Assembly: GCA_030591745.1 (NCBI GenBank)
Contig: JAUVAM010000289.1
Location: 1 to 5,764 of the forward strand
Reading direction: 5' to 3'
DNA length: 5,764 nt
Origin: Deltaproteobacteria bacterium
Lineage (GTDB): Bacteria; Myxococcota; B64-G9
Part shown: piece after piece, positions 5,612-5,764 of the stretch
Layout: each line of letters starts with the position of its first letter
Position numbering within the stretch: position 1 is the stretch's first letter
Position numbers and translations under genes: made by a program
The notes under the pieces: generated by a model
Seen by the model: the letters and a program-made list of their open reading frames with translations, nothing else
Told to the model about the DNA's origin: nothing
Database searches by the model: none

Positions 5612-5719
5612 ATGGTGAAGGTGAGAACGAAGTCGAACAGGGAAATTGGGGAAAAACCGAACAAGATGAAGACGAGGAGATCTGTATGGTCGACCGTCAT
5701 GCGTGATCAGATAAGCTAA
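5612..5719 (+). CDS. Possible small basic protein, 35 residues, hypothetical
   Basis: An ATG at 5612 lies 5 nt after AGGAGG (5601-5606) and opens a 35-residue frame ending TAA (5717-5719). The product starts MVKVRTKSNREIGEKPNKMK and is strongly basic in its N-terminal two thirds, with no membrane segment. The good ribosome binding site and the small hairpin upstream are the only support. The purine-rich composition alone would generate Lys/Arg/Glu codons. No family is recognised, and it may be non-coding. Confidence 0.25.
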   Translation: MVKVRTKSNREIGEKPNKMKTRRSVWSTVMRDQIS

Positions 5720-5740
5720 TGATAATAAATGCTTACGCGC

Positions 5741-5762
5741 AAAAAGGCGCACCGCGCCCTTT
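5741..5762 (-). terminator. Terminator-like hairpin for minus-strand transcription entering from the right
   Basis: On the minus strand AAAGG, one bulged G, CGC, loop GGT, GCG and CCTTT form a stem; the T-run continues to TTTTT (5745-5741). This fits a short intrinsic terminator for a gene beyond the right edge. The T-run overlaps the stem, so efficiency is uncertain. In the plus direction the T-run is only part of the stem. Confidence 0.4.
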
Positions 5763-5764
5763 GA

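Larger units (their letters stand above)
5369..5764. other. Right-end 396 bp without a convincing protein gene
   Basis: No tRNA, rRNA or known riboswitch pattern was recognised. The stretch contains the small hairpin at 5585-5599, a possible 35-codon ORF, an A/T-rich run near 5711-5732 and the terminator-like hairpin at the edge. The plus strand of 5611-5690 is strikingly purine-rich, which makes the opposite strand look falsely hydrophobic when translated. Confidence 0.6.

Noticed and set aside
5494..5700. Minus-strand frame with a hydrophobic N-terminus resembling a small membrane protein
   Set aside because: The hydrophobic run simply mirrors the purine-rich plus strand. There is no good ribosome binding site, and it overlaps the better-supported small plus-strand frame.
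1..5764. CRISPR array, tRNA or rRNA genes, complete insertion sequence
   Set aside because: No regularly spaced repeats, no cloverleaf or rRNA patterns, and no complete transposase with terminal inverted repeats were seen on either strand.

Overview
The window looks like DNA from a strict anaerobe. It is dominated by a five-gene operon on the minus strand (4337 down to the left edge) whose products belong to families typical of low-potential CoA-ester and one-carbon chemistry. I infer a sulfate-reducing, syntrophic or related aromatic- or fatty-acid-degrading bacterium, possibly from a metagenome. No marker gene fixes the taxon.

Operon, read right to left. A sigma70-type promoter (4386-4414) precedes two adjacent BadF/BadG/BcrA/BcrD-family ATPases (3546-4337 and 2767-3540). 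This is the family of [4Fe-4S] activators of 2-hydroxyacyl-CoA dehydratases and class I benzoyl-CoA reductases. Next come a 249-residue protein that resembles only the middle domain of acetyl-CoA synthase (ACS, CODH/ACS beta) and ends in a four-cysteine tail (2021-2770), a CooC-like P-loop ATPase with the CxC metal motif (1254-2024), and an SCP-x-type thiolase cut by the window edge (1-1238). Spacing is very tight: 5-nt gap, ATGA overlap, GTGA overlap, 15-nt gap. The five proteins are therefore very likely made together.

Taken together, two ATP-driven electron-injecting activators, an ACS fragment without a catalytic A-cluster domain, a nickel-insertase-like ATPase and a thiolase suggest a maturation or reductive-activation module for a metalloenzyme linked to acyl-CoA metabolism. 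Neither a dehydratase/reductase catalytic subunit nor a CODH/ACS catalytic subunit lies in the window. The client, if encoded nearby, is probably beyond the left edge.

Right part (4490-5764). This part is different in character. A minus-strand frame (4490-5206) encodes the end of a secreted-type protein (a lamin-tail-like end followed by a choice-of-anchor-J/MAM-like beta domain). Its recognisable homology stops abruptly near 5059. From about 5063 a plus-strand frame (to 5368) takes over, with the look of the C-terminus of an unrelated, unidentified protein. This suggests a rearrangement or assembly junction. The last 396 bases have no convincing gene. They hold a small hairpin, a possible 35-codon basic ORF with a good ribosome binding site, and a terminator-like hairpin for minus-strand transcription at the right edge.
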